This document shows, in pieces, positions 24,235 to 34,200 of a DNA stretch of 40,334 nucleotides. This stretch comes from Sedimenticola sp. (GTDB lineage: Bacteria; Pseudomonadota; Gammaproteobacteria; Chromatiales; Chromatiaceae). Positions within the stretch are counted from its first letter, which is position 1, and every line of letters starts with the position of its first letter. A model generated the notes under the pieces. That model had not been told where the DNA came from. It was given only the letters and a program-made list of their open reading frames with translations, and did not search any database. Location of the stretch: NCBI GenBank assembly GCA_026985055.1, contig JALSQZ010000148.1:1-40334 (forward strand), given 5' to 3'. Made by a program: the position numbers and the translations under genes.

Positions 24235-26526
24235 ATGGCCCCAAGCATGCGCACTAGCCGTTCTATCTTTGCACTGATTTTCAGCCTGATGCTGGCTGCG
24301 TCGGCTCTTGCCGAGTCTTTCGTGGTCAGGGATATACGCCTGGAAGGATTGCAGCGTATCTCGGCAGGCACGGTATTCAATTACCTGCCCCTCAAGCCGG
24401 GTGATGAACTGGATCCGGCGCGGATGGCCAAGGTCATCCGCGCCTTGTACAAGACCGGGTTTTTCAAGGACGTGCGCCTGGAGCGGGAAGGCGATGTTCT
24501 CAACATCGTGGTGCGGGAACGTCCGGCCATCGCCCAGATTGAAATCAGCGGCAACAAATCCATCAAGACCGATGATCTGAAAACCGGCCTGCGCGATATC
24601 GGCCTGGCGGAAGGGCGCACCTTCAATCGCTCGGTGCTGGACAAGATCGAGCAGGAAATGCGCCGGCAGTTCTTCAACAGCGGAAAATACGGGGTGCAGC
24701 TGGAAACCGAAGTCACCCCGCTGGAGCGCAACCGGGTAGCGGTGAAGATCAAGATCCGTGAAGGTGATACCGCGCGTATCCGGGGCATCAACATCGTCGG
24801 CAACAAGAGCTTTCCCGACGAAGAACTCATGCGCGGTTTTCAGTCCAGTGTCGGTGGCTGGTTTTCCTGGATCACCAAGGACGATCAGTATTCCCGGCAG
24901 AAGCTGGCGGGAGATCTGGAGCTGATCAAATCCTTCTATCTGGATCGCGGTTACCTCAATTTCGCGATTGATTCGACCCAGGTTACGGTTACTCCCGACA
25001 GAAAAGGAGTGTATGTGACCATCAACGTCAAGGAAGGAGAGGTCTTCACCATCAGTGACATTCGTCTTACCGGCAAGCTGATCATCGATCCCGAGCAGTA
25101 TTTCCCCATGATTCATCTGCGCCGGGGCGAGCCATTTTCCCGGCGCAAGGTGGTGGACAGTACGGACAGAATCACGGAAAAGCTCTCTGAAATGGGCTAT
25201 GCATTTGCCAATATCAACCACATTCCTGAAATCGACAAGGAAAAAAATACGGTGTCCATCACCTTCTTCATGGATCCGGGCAAGCGGGTGTATGTGCGCC
25301 GCATCGATATCAAGGGCAATACCCGAACCAGGGACCGGGTAATTCGCCGGGAAATGCGCCAGATGGAAAACACCTGGATGTCCAACAGTCGCCTGAATCT
25401 TTCCCGTGAGAGGCTGCGCCGTCTGGGGTTCTTTGAAGACGTGACCATAGAGACGCCCGCTGTGCCGGGAGCCACGGATCTCAGTGATGTGCTCGTTACG
25501 GTAAAGGAAAAACCTTCCGGCTCCCTGGCTGGTGGCCTGGGTTATTCCGGTGACCAGGGGATCAGTTTTTCCGCGAGTATCACCGAGGACAACTTCCTGG
25601 GAACGGGCAAGAAAGTGACTCTGGCAGCCAATACCAGCAGTTACAACACCCGTTATCAGCTGTCTTATTTCAATCCTTATGCCACGATCAATGGCATCAG
25701 CCGGGGCTTCAATCTCAGCTACCAGAAAACCAATTACAATGAACTGAACATTTCCGATTACCGCACGGACAAATCCGTGGCGTCGGTGAATTACGGCGTG
25801 CCCCTGAGTGATTTCAACCGTTTGCGCGCCGGCTTTGCCATAGAGAATACGAATCTTACCTTGGGATCTGTTCCCCCTTTGGAAATCGTCGATTTCGTCA
25901 AACAGGAAGGTGACAGTTATCTCGATTTCAAGCTCAACGGCAGCTGGACCCATGACTCCCGGGACAGCGCCATCTTTCCTTCGGTGGGAACCAAACAGAG
26001 TTTTTCCGGCATTTTGACCATTCCCGGCAGTGATTTGCAGTTTTTCAAGCTTTCCTACCGTTATCGCCATTATGTTCCTGTGTACCGGAAATTCATTCTT
26101 TCCGGACGAGTGGATCTGGGCTATGGTGACAGTTATGGAAGCACCAGCGAGCTTCCTTTCTTTGAAAACTATTTTGCTGGTGGAGAGAAGAGTGTACGAG
26201 GCTTCAAAAACAACACCCTGGGGCCACGTGATTCCACCGGCGATCCTCTGGGCGGCAATATCAAGCTGGTTGGCGGGCTGGAGCTGTTCATGCCACCGCC
26301 GTTTTCCGATGAACTGAGTCAGACCTTGCGTCTGTCGGTGTTCCTCGATGCGGGCAACGTCTTCCAGGACAGGGTGGATTTCGGTGAAATACGGTATTCT
26401 GTTGGCGTCGGAGCCACCTGGCTGTCTCCCATGGGGGCAATGACTCTGAGCTATGGCGTACCCATGAATGACCAGAGCCATGATGACGTGGAAAATTTCC
26501 AGTTCAGCTTTGGCTCGGCTTTTTAA
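24235..26526 (+). CDS. bamA: Outer membrane protein assembly factor BamA
   Basis: BamA is the Omp85 barrel that inserts beta-barrel proteins into the outer membrane. The 763-aa product has a signal peptide (SIFALIFSLMLAASALA), five POTRA domains (about residues 25-425; first one FVVRDIRLEGLQRISAGTVF), and a C-terminal 16-strand barrel containing the conserved VRGF motif (SVRGFKNNTLGPRD) and a terminal aromatic strand (FQFSFGSAF). Length is normal. ATG 24235 and ATG 24247 both lack a Shine-Dalgarno; the second gives a neater signal peptide (MRTSRSIF). It stands between rseP and its chaperone partner skp, as in most gammaproteobacteria. Confidence 0.97.
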   Translation: MAPSMRTSRSIFALIFSLMLAASALAESFVVRDIRLEGLQRISAGTVFNYLPLKPGDELDPARMAKVIRALYKTGFFKDVRLEREGDVLNIVVRERPAIAQIEISGNKSIKTDDLKTGLRDIGLAEGRTFNRSVLDKIEQEMRRQFFNSGKYGVQLETEVTPLERNRVAVKIKIREGDTARIRGINIVGNKSFPDEELMRGFQSSVGGWFSWITKDDQYSRQKLAGDLELIKSFYLDRGYLNFAIDSTQVTVTPDRKGVYVTINVKEGEVFTISDIRLTGKLIIDPEQYFPMIHLRRGEPFSRRKVVDSTDRITEKLSEMGYAFANINHIPEIDKEKNTVSITFFMDPGKRVYVRRIDIKGNTRTRDRVIRREMRQMENTWMSNSRLNLSRERLRRLGFFEDVTIETPAVPGATDLSDVLVTVKEKPSGSLAGGLGYSGDQGISFSASITEDNFLGTGKKVTLAANTSSYNTRYQLSYFNPYATINGISRGFNLSYQKTNYNELNISDYRTDKSVASVNYGVPLSDFNRLRAGFAIENTNLTLGSVPPLEIVDFVKQEGDSYLDFKLNGSWTHDSRDSAIFPSVGTKQSFSGILTIPGSDLQFFKLSYRYRHYVPVYRKFILSGRVDLGYGDSYGSTSELPFFENYFAGGEKSVRGFKNNTLGPRDSTGDPLGGNIKLVGGLELFMPPPFSDELSQTLRLSVFLDAGNVFQDRVDFGEIRYSVGVGATWLSPMGAMTLSYGVPMNDQSHDDVENFQFSFGSAF

Positions 26527-26540
26527 CAGGAGTGTAGAAA

Positions 26541-27047
26541 ATGATGAAAAAAACGTCGATGTTGGTGCTGTTTGCAGTGTTTCTTGTTTCCCTGAGCGGT
26601 GCCGCATTGTCAGCCACCAAGATAGCTTATGTGGAAGTGGGCAAGGTGTTGCAGGAGTCGCCTCAAGTCAAGGCGGTAAAGGACAAGATCCGCAAGGAGT
26701 TTGCCAAACGTGACGATCAACTGGTGGCCGAACAGAAGAAACTGAAGAAGCTCAAGGAAAAACTGGCCCGTGATGGCAGTATCATGAGCGAAGCCGAGCG
26801 CAAGCGTCTGGAACGCGACATCATTGCCCGCACGCGCAAGCTCAAGAACGCCCAGAGTGAATTCCAGGAGGATCTGGCTCTGCGTCAGAACGAGGAACTG
26901 GGCAAGCTGCGCAAGGTGATTGCCGAAGTGATCGTCAAGGTGGCGAAGAGAGGCGGCTATGACCTGGTGCTGGAAAGCGGCGTGGTCTGGGCCAATGACA
27001 AGGTCAATATCACTACCCAGGTTCTCAAGGAACTGAAAAAACGCTGA
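26541..27047 (+). CDS. skp: Periplasmic chaperone Skp/OmpH
   Basis: Skp is a trimeric jellyfish-shaped chaperone that holds unfolded outer-membrane proteins for BamA. The 168-aa product has a signal peptide (MLVLFAVFLVSLSGAALSA), the core strand TKIAYVEVGKVLQESPQ, and long charged tentacle helices (about residues 50-125, rich in KL/EK repeats). It ends with strands YDLVLESGVVWANDKVNIT, as in the family. AGGAGTG sits 7-8 nt before ATG 26541. It follows bamA by 14 bp. Confidence 0.95.
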   Translation: MMKKTSMLVLFAVFLVSLSGAALSATKIAYVEVGKVLQESPQVKAVKDKIRKEFAKRDDQLVAEQKKLKKLKEKLARDGSIMSEAERKRLERDIIARTRKLKNAQSEFQEDLALRQNEELGKLRKVIAEVIVKVAKRGGYDLVLESGVVWANDKVNITTQVLKELKKR

Positions 27048-27057
27048 TTTGTTGTCC

Positions 27058-28095
27058 ATGGTCCGATCCTATACCCTGGCCGAACTGGCGCAATGCAGCG
27101 GTGCGCAGTTGCGTGGGGATGCCGACTGCATTATTCATGGGGTGGAATCCCTGAATGGCGCGGGCAGCGGGCAGATCAGTTTTTTCAACAACAGCAAATA
27201 CCGCAGATATCTGGCTGATACCAAAGCCGCTGCGGTCATCCTGCGGCCGGAGGATGTGTCCGACTGTCCCTGCAACGCCCTGGTTACGGATAATCCCTAT
27301 CTTGCCTGGGCCAGGGTCACCCGCTGTTTTTCATCAGAGAGCCAGGTGGAATCGGGCATTCATCCCAGCGCGGTAGTGGATGCCCTGGCCGAAGTGGACC
27401 AGAGCGCATCGGTGGCTGCGGGTTCGGTATTGGCTGCCGGGGCAAGCATAGGGCCGGATGTACAGATCGGGCCCAATTGCGTGATCGGCCGGAATGTGGT
27501 GCTGGGGCGGGGAACCCGGCTGGTGGCTTCCGTCACTCTCCTCGACGGGGTGCGTCTGGGAGAAAACTGCCTGGTGCATCCTGGCGCGGTAATCGGCAGT
27601 GATGGTTTTGGTCTGGCCAATGACCAGGGGTGCTGGGAGAAAGTGGCCCAGCTGGGCAGTGTGACTATCGGCGACAATGTCGAGATCGGCGCCAATACCA
27701 CCATCGACCGCGGCGCCATTCATGACACCATCATTGCCGATGGGGTCAAACTGGACAACCAGATCCAGGTGGCTCACAACGTGGAGATTGGCGAAAATAC
27801 CGCCATTGCCGCCTGTACCGGCATCTCCGGCTCTACCCGCATTGGCGCCGGCTGTACCCTGGCCGGTGGCGTGGGCGTGGTGGGGCATATCGAACTGGCG
27901 GATGGAGTACATGTCTCCGGAGCGAGCGTGGTAAGCCGTTCCCTCAGGGAGCCGGGTGTCTATACCGGTGGTGTGCTGGCCATGCCGCACAAGACCTGGC
28001 AGAAGAATATCGCGCGCATCAAGCAACTGGATGACATGGCCAGGCGACTGAAAAAGCTGGAAAAAGCACTGGCTGACAGATCTGGCGAAAAGTAG
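27058..28095 (+). CDS. lpxD: UDP-3-O-acylglucosamine N-acyltransferase LpxD
   Basis: LpxD adds the second 3-hydroxyacyl chain to UDP-3-O-acyl-glucosamine, the third step of lipid A synthesis. The 345-aa product has the N-terminal uridine-binding domain (YTLAELAQCSGAQLRGD), a left-handed beta-helix of hexapeptide repeats (~105-300, e.g. IGPNCVIGRNVVLG), and the catalytic histidine in QVAHNVEIGENTAIAA. A C-terminal helix extension follows. I chose ATG 27058, whose product aligns with known LpxD starts; the in-frame TTG 27049 is less likely. The stop codon's last G is also the first base of five-hairpin repeat B. Confidence 0.97.
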   Translation: MVRSYTLAELAQCSGAQLRGDADCIIHGVESLNGAGSGQISFFNNSKYRRYLADTKAAAVILRPEDVSDCPCNALVTDNPYLAWARVTRCFSSESQVESGIHPSAVVDALAEVDQSASVAAGSVLAAGASIGPDVQIGPNCVIGRNVVLGRGTRLVASVTLLDGVRLGENCLVHPGAVIGSDGFGLANDQGCWEKVAQLGSVTIGDNVEIGANTTIDRGAIHDTIIADGVKLDNQIQVAHNVEIGENTAIAACTGISGSTRIGAGCTLAGGVGVVGHIELADGVHVSGASVVSRSLREPGVYTGGVLAMPHKTWQKNIARIKQLDDMARRLKKLEKALADRSGEK

Positions 28096-28245
28096 GGTAT
28101 CTCGAATAATCGAGATGCCCGAGTGGGACAGGGACGTCCCACCATTTTCAATCACCACAAGTGATTGAAAATGTGAGCAAAGAGGAAATCGCATTTTCTC
28201 TTTGCGACGAGAAAAATTCCATGGAAGGAATTTTTCGAGGTTCCC
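28095..28245 (-). repeat. Five-hairpin repeat, copy B (subtype 1, inverted)
   Basis: This 151-bp element is the reverse complement of copy A with about nine differences (about 94% identity). Hairpins in plus-strand order are H5 28095-28120, H4 28123-28142, H3 28143-28173 (13 bp, perfect), H2 28177-28205 (loop reads AAAATGCGATTTC on the minus strand) and H1 28211-28236. It begins on the last base of the lpxD stop codon and ends 58 bp before fabZ, so it lies inside an otherwise compact operon. Confidence 0.92.
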
Positions 28246-28302
28246 AGTAATAATCAACAGTCCGGCCTGCAAGCGCCTGTTGCCGGCAATCGGGAGGTTT
28301 CC

Positions 28303-28740
28303 TTGAACAACATGGATATTGGCCAGATCATGCAGCGGCTTCCACACCGCTACCCCTTTTTGCTTGTGGACAGAGTGCTTGAATGCTCTCCCGGGGAACA
28401 TTTGCTGGCGCTCAAGAATGTAAGCGTGAACGAACCTTTCTTTCAGGGGCATTTTCCTGGCAAGCCGGTGATGCCCGGGGTGCTCATCATCGAAGCCTTG
28501 GCCCAGGCTACCTGTCTGCTGGCCATGGAGACCGAACCCTCGGACCAGGATGTCACCTATCTGCTAACCGGTGTGGACAAGGCCCGTTTCAAACGTCAGG
28601 TCGGTCCCGGCGACCAGTTGCTGCTCCAAGCCACCCTGGAAAAACGCAAGCGCGGCATCTGGGTGTTCAACGCCCGCGCCCTGGTCGATGAACAGCTGGC
28701 GGCCAGCGCCGAAATCATGTGTACCGCGAGAGAACTTTGA
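28303..28740 (+). CDS. fabZ: 3-hydroxyacyl-ACP dehydratase FabZ
   Basis: FabZ dehydrates 3-hydroxyacyl-ACP in fatty acid elongation, competing with LpxA/LpxD for 3-hydroxy chains. The 145-aa hot-dog protein has [36 protein letters not shown] (catalytic His in GHFPG, Glu in LIIEA) and [13 protein letters not shown] chose TTG 28303 because GGGAGG (28292-28297) is 5 nt upstream; ATG 28312, three codons on, would have a 14-nt spacing. It overlaps lpxA by 4 nt and follows five-hairpin repeat B. Confidence 0.96.
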   Translation: MNNMDIGQIMQRLPHRYPFLLVDRVLECSPGEHLLALKNVSVNEPFFQGHFPGKPVMPGVLIIEALAQATCLLAMETEPSDQDVTYLLTGVDKARFKRQVGPGDQLLLQATLEKRKRGIWVFNARALVDEQLAASAEIMCTAREL

Positions 28741-29507
28741 TCCATCCTTCCGCCCTCATCGACGACAAGGCTCGTATTGGAGAAGGAGTCAGCGTGGGGC
28801 CTTTTGCCGTTATCGGCCCGGGTGTGCAGATCGGAGACGGTTGTGAGATCGGCTCTCACAGCGTAATCCGTTGCAATACCCGGCTGGGGCGCAACAACAA
28901 GATCTATCAGTTTGCCTCTGTCGGGGATGACCCCCAGGACAAGAAATATGCGGGGGAAGAAACCTGGCTGGAGATTGGCGACAACAACGTCATACGCGAG
29001 TTTGCCACCATCAACCGGGGAACGGTTCAGGACAAGGGGCTTACCCGAATCGGCAATGGCAACCTGCTCATGGCCTATACCCATGTGGCCCATGACTGTG
29101 TGCTGGGGGACAACACCATCCTGGCCAATGCCGCTTCACTGGGCGGGCATGTTCAGATCCACGACTGGGCGATCCTCGGCGGTTTTTCCATGGTGCATCA
29201 GTTCACTCGGGTCGGGGCGCATTCCTTCGCCGCCATGGGCAGCGCCATTGGCAAGGACGTACCACCCTATGTGATGGTAGGCGGCGCGCCGGCCGTGCCG
29301 CGAGGCATCAACAGCGAAGGCCTGAAACGCCGCGGTTTCGATGCCCGGGATCTTTCCGCCCTGAAAAAAGCCTACCGGCTGCTGTATCGCTCCAATCTGC
29401 GCCTGGAAGAAGCCAGGGAGCAGCTTGTGCAGTTGTGTGAAGAGGCGGATGCCGTGCGTCTCCTGGCGGACTTCATCTCCAACCCTTCGCGCAGCATCAT
29501 CCGCTGA
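28737..29507 (+). CDS. lpxA: UDP-N-acetylglucosamine O-acyltransferase LpxA
   Basis: LpxA performs the first, reversible acylation of UDP-GlcNAc in lipid A synthesis. The 256-aa product starts at TTG 28737, giving [15 protein letters not shown], the usual LpxA N-terminus; the TTG overlaps the fabZ stop as TTGA and has GAGAGA about 5 nt upstream. A GTG at 28719 in the same frame would add six residues with no family support. The hexapeptide beta-helix, the catalytic histidine in [28 protein letters not shown] and the C-terminal GLKRRGFDA helical domain are all present. Confidence 0.95.
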   Translation: MIHPSALIDDKARIGEGVSVGPFAVIGPGVQIGDGCEIGSHSVIRCNTRLGRNNKIYQFASVGDDPQDKKYAGEETWLEIGDNNVIREFATINRGTVQDKGLTRIGNGNLLMAYTHVAHDCVLGDNTILANAASLGGHVQIHDWAILGGFSMVHQFTRVGAHSFAAMGSAIGKDVPPYVMVGGAPAVPRGINSEGLKRRGFDARDLSALKKAYRLLYRSNLRLEEAREQLVQLCEEADAVRLLADFISNPSRSIIR

Positions 29508-30658
29508 TGCGTATCGCACTGGTAGCGGCTGAGCCTTCGGGAGATCAGCTTGCCGCCGGGCTGATGCGGCGGCTTGCCGCCCTCCATCCAGAAGTTCGTT
29601 TCGAAGGCATAGGCGGCCAGGCCATGCAGGCAGCCGGCCTGGAAAGCTGCGCGCCCATGGAAAGACTGTCGGTCATGGGGCTGGTGGAGGTGTTGGGGCG
29701 CCTGCCGGAACTGCTGAAATTGCGCCGTGATCTGGTGGAGCAATGGAAGAAGCAACCGCCGGATCTGTTTATTGGTATCGATGCGCCGGACTTCAATCTT
29801 CCGTTGGAAACCCGGCTGCGGCAACAGGGCATAGCCACGGTTCACTATGTCAGTCCCACGGTCTGGGCCTGGCGCCCTGGGCGGGTGGACAAAATCCGCC
29901 AGGCGACGGACCTCGTGCTGAGCATATTTCCTTTTGAACAGGAATTTCTTGATCAGCATGGCATTGCCAGCACCTATGTGGGACACCCCATGGCGGCTGA
30001 ATATCCACTGGAGCCAGATCGTGCGGCGGCAAGAAAGGCTCTGGGCCTGAACAAGAACAATCCGGTATTGGCGGTATTGCCGGGAAGCCGTTCAGGAGAG
30101 CTGAAACGTCTGGCGCCGGTATTTCTCGAAACCGCCAGACGCTGCAGGCAGGAGATTCCCGGCCTGCAGGTGATTACGCCACTGGCCACGGCGGCTACCC
30201 ATGCGGCTTATCAGCAGGCTTGTCACAGGCATGCTCCCGATCTGTCCATTGTCCTGGTGCGCAACAATACCCGCCAGGCTCTGGCGGCGGCAGATGTGGT
30301 TCTGGTGGCATCCGGAACCGCCACTTTCGAGGCGCTGCTGTGCAAGCGTCCCATGGTGGTGGGATATCGCCTGAACCCCCTTACCCATGGCATTATCCGC
30401 GGCTTGAATCTGCTCAAGATTACGCATGTGTCCATGGCCAACCTGTTGAGTGGGCAGCCCCTGGCGGAAGAATATCTGCAAAAAGAATGCACCGCGGAAA
30501 ACCTGACGCCGGCTTTGCTTAAGCTGTTTCAGGATGCCCGGAAACGAGCCGAAATCGGTGCTCATTATCGCCAGGTGCATAAATCTTTGGTTATGGACAC
30601 CAATGATCTGGCGGCGCAGGCGGTACTGGAACTGTACCGGAGGAAACAACATGCTTGA
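29507..30658 (+). CDS. lpxB: Lipid-A-disaccharide synthase
   Basis: LpxB, a GT-B glycosyltransferase (GT19) at the inner membrane face, joins UDP-2,3-diacylglucosamine and lipid X into the lipid A disaccharide. The 383-aa product contains [62 protein letters not shown] and [13 protein letters not shown], the normal family order. The ATG shares its first base with the lpxA stop codon (TGATG). The 3' end overlaps rnhB by 8 nt. Confidence 0.97.
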   Translation: MRIALVAAEPSGDQLAAGLMRRLAALHPEVRFEGIGGQAMQAAGLESCAPMERLSVMGLVEVLGRLPELLKLRRDLVEQWKKQPPDLFIGIDAPDFNLPLETRLRQQGIATVHYVSPTVWAWRPGRVDKIRQATDLVLSIFPFEQEFLDQHGIASTYVGHPMAAEYPLEPDRAAARKALGLNKNNPVLAVLPGSRSGELKRLAPVFLETARRCRQEIPGLQVITPLATAATHAAYQQACHRHAPDLSIVLVRNNTRQALAAADVVLVASGTATFEALLCKRPMVVGYRLNPLTHGIIRGLNLLKITHVSMANLLSGQPLAEEYLQKECTAENLTPALLKLFQDARKRAEIGAHYRQVHKSLVMDTNDLAAQAVLELYRRKQHA

Positions 30659-31226
30659 ACCCGTTTGTGGCGTGGATGAAGCAGGGCGCGGGCCTCTGGC
30701 CGGCCCGGTGGTGGCGGCAGCAGTGATTCTCGATCCGCAGCGGCCCATTGCGGGACTGGATGATTCCAAGAAACTCACGGAGAAACGCCGGGAAGCCCTG
30801 TTTGAGGAAATCCGGGACAAGGCGCTGGCCTGGGCTCTGGGGCGCGCGGAAGTGGAAGAAATCGACCGTATCAACATTCTGCAGGCTTCTTTGCTCGCGA
30901 TGCAGCGGGCGGTACAGAATCTGGCGGTTGCGCCGGGTCACGCGCAGGTGGACGGGAACAAACTGCCCCGGCTTCCCTGCAGCGCGGAAGCCATCGTTGG
31001 AGGCGACGGCAGCGTGGCCTGTATCAGCGCAGCTTCCATTATGGCCAAGGTTTCCCGGGATCGGGAAATGCGGGAGCTGGACAGGCATTTTCCTGGTTAC
31101 GGCCTGGCGCGGCACAAGGGCTATCCCACCCGGGCGCATCTGGAAGCCCTAAGAAATCTGGGTGTTACGGAAATTCACCGCCGCAGTTTTGCGCCCGTGC
31201 GGCGCTTGCTGGAAGGTCAATCATAA
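30651..31226 (+). CDS. rnhB: Ribonuclease HII
   Basis: RNase HII cuts RNA in RNA-DNA hybrids and removes misincorporated ribonucleotides. The 191-aa product has [20 protein letters not shown] with the catalytic D-E pair, the [12 protein letters not shown] loop, VDGNKLP and the last carboxylate region [14 protein letters not shown], followed by [10 protein letters not shown] chose ATG 30651 because AGGA is 6-7 nt upstream and the product begins directly before the first catalytic strand. The open frame extends to 30534 inside lpxB but that part is not RNase H-like. Confidence 0.96.
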   Translation: MLEPVCGVDEAGRGPLAGPVVAAAVILDPQRPIAGLDDSKKLTEKRREALFEEIRDKALAWALGRAEVEEIDRINILQASLLAMQRAVQNLAVAPGHAQVDGNKLPRLPCSAEAIVGGDGSVACISAASIMAKVSRDREMRELDRHFPGYGLARHKGYPTRAHLEALRNLGVTEIHRRSFAPVRRLLEGQS

Positions 31227-31281
31227 CCGCTGTATGCTACCGGTCTGGTGATCCACGCCAGTTGCTGAAATAATCCCCTTT

Positions 31282-34200
31282 ATGGAACCACGCTTCATAC
31301 ACCTGCACCTGCACACCGAGTATTCCATGGTAGACAGCGTGGTGCGCATCAAGTCCCTGGTGTCCGCCCTGGTGGAGCAGGGCATGCCCGCGGTCGCGGT
31401 CACCGATCAGTTCAACCTGTTTTCCCTGGTGAAGTTCTACCGCGCTGTTACCGGCGCCGGCATCAAGCCGATTTTCGGCGTGGATCTGCTGCTGCGCAAT
31501 CCGGAAAATCTGAACCAGCCGGATCGACTGATCTTGCTGGCCCGCGATGACAGCGGCTATCGCAATCTTCGTGAACTGGTATCCCGGGGTTATCAGGAAG
31601 GACAGCATCTCGGGCGTCCCATGCTGCAGCGGGAATGGCTGACGGCAGAAAGCTGTGCCGGTCTCATCGCCTTGTCCGGAGCACGGGACGGAGATGTGGG
31701 CAGAGCCCTGCTGGCGGGTAATGAGGCCCTCGCGGAATCGCTGCTGGATCACTGGCTGACGCTGTTTGGTGATGCCTATTATCTGCAACTGGTGCGCACC
31801 GGGCGTCCCGAGGAAGAGGACTGTCTGCATCTGAGCGTGGCTCTTGCCGCCCGTCGGCAGGTGCCGGTGGTAGCGACCAATGAAGTCTGTTTTCTCAAGG
31901 AAAGCGACTTTCAGGCCCACGAAGTACGGGTGTGCATCAACCAGGGGCGCACCCTGGACGATCCGCGCCGGCCTCGTGATTATTCTCCCCAGCAATATTT
32001 GCGCAGCGCCGAAGAAATGGCCGAACTCTTTGCCGACATTCCTGAAGCGCTGGAGAACAGTGTCGAGATTGCCCGCCGTTGCAACGTGAGCATGAGCTTC
32101 GGTGAGAATTTCCTGCCGGATTTTCCGGTGCCGGAAGGTCTGAGCATGGATGAGTTCTTCCGTCAGCTCTCGCAACAGGGGCTGGAAAGACGCCTGGACC
32201 GGATTCTGGACCGGGATGCTCCGGATTTCGCGGAAAGGCGCAAACCCTATGACGAACGCCTGAAAACCGAACTGGATGTAATCATCGAAATGGGTTTTCC
32301 GGGTTATTTCCTTATTGTCGCGGACTTCATCCAGTGGGCCAAGGACAATGACATTCCGGTGGGGCCGGGACGGGGTTCCGGCGCCGGTTCCCTGGTGGCC
32401 TATGCCCTGAAGATCACTGATCTCGATCCGCTCGAACACGAACTGCTGTTTGAGCGTTTTCTCAATCCGGAGCGGGTCTCCATGCCGGATTTCGATATCG
32501 ATTTCTGCATGGATCGCCGTGACGATGTTATCGAGTATGTGGCGCAGAAGTATGGCCGCGAGGCCGTTTCCCAGATCATCACTTACGGTTCCATGGCGGC
32601 CAAGGCGGTAGTGCGTGACGTTGGCAGGGTGCTCGGGCATCCCTACGGTTTTACCGACCGGGTGGCAAAGATGGTGCCTTTCGATCTGGGCATCACCCTG
32701 AGCAAGGCGCTGGAAGAAAGTGAAGACCTGAAGCAGGCCTACGAAAATGACGAAGAAGTCACGCAGCTCATCGACATGGCCTTGCAGCTCGAAGGTCTGA
32801 CCCGTAACGCCGGCAAGCATGCCGGAGGGGTGGTGATCGCGCCGGGCAAGCTCACCGACTTTACCGCACTGTACTGCGATGCCGATGGCGGTAACCTGGT
32901 CACCCAGTTCGACAAGAACGATGTGGAAGCCGTGGGGCTGGTGAAGTTCGATTTTCTTGGCCTGCGTACCCTGACCATCATCGACTGGGCGCTCAAGGCA
33001 GTGAATCGCCAGCGGCGGGCACAGGGACTGGAGCCGGTGGACATCAACGCCATACCCATGGATGATCCCGAGTCCTTTGCTCTACTCAAGTCAGGGAACA
33101 CCACCGCGGTTTTTCAGCTTGAATCCCATGGCATGAAAGAGTTGATCCGCAAGTTGCAACCGGACAGTTTCGATGAAATCACGGCGCTGGTAGCCCTGTA
33201 TCGTCCCGGTCCCCTGGGTACCGGGATGGTGGAAGATTTCATTGCCTGCAAGCACGGGCAGAAGCAGGCGCAATATCCTCATCCCAAACTGGAGCCCATA
33301 CTCAAGCCCACTTATGGCGTAATTCTGTATCAGGAACAGGTCATGCAGATCGCCCAGGTGCTGGCGGGCTATTCCCTGGGGGGCGCCGATCTGCTGCGCC
33401 GGGCGATGGGCAAGAAGAAGCCCGAGGAAATGGAAAAACAGGGTGAGATCTTCCGCAAGGGCGCGGTGGAGCGCGGCGTGGAAGAAGCCGTGGCGATACG
33501 GATTTTCGAACTCATGGCGCATTTTGCCGGATATGGCTTCAACAAATCCCACTCGGCAGCCTATGCCCTGGTGTCCTACCAGACCCTGTGGCTCAAGACC
33601 CATTTCCCCGCGCCTTTCATGGCGGCGGTGCTGTCCGCGGACATGGACAATACGGACAAGGTGGTGCATCTCATCGAGGAATGCCGGGAGATGAAGCTGG
33701 ATGTGCTGCCCCCCCAGGTAAACCGTTCCGAATACATGTTCAACGCGGACGGAGACAAAACCGTCATCTATGGCCTGGGCGCGATCAAGGGAGTCGGGGA
33801 GTCGGCCATCGAAGGCATTATTGCGGCACGTGAGCAGGGTGGGGCGTTCAAGGATCTGTTCGATTTCTGCCGCCGTATCGATTTGCGCAAATGCAACCGC
33901 CGGGTGCTGGAATCCCTGATTCGCGCCGGAGCCCTGGATGAGCTGGGCAGCAACCGGGCCACTCTCATGGTACAGCTGCCCCTGGCGCTGAAAATGGCGG
34001 AACAGCATCATGCCCTGGAAGCCGCGGGACAGACCGATCTGTTTGGCATGAGCGAGCCGGAAGCGCCGCCGGCCATGGGCATCATTCCCGAAGATCAGGA
34101 GGACTGGAGCGATGAGCAGCGCTTGCGCGGCGAGAAGGAAACCCTGGGCCTGTTTCTCACCGGCCACCCCATCGATTTCTACGAGACGGAACTGAAACAG

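Noticed and set aside
24133..26607. An 824-codon open frame on the minus strand opposite bamA
   Set aside because: It is fully antisense to an unmistakable bamA, has no recognisable domains, and arises from codon bias in the third frame. Similar long antisense frames lie opposite sucA, dnaE and the frr-uppS region and were rejected for the same reason.
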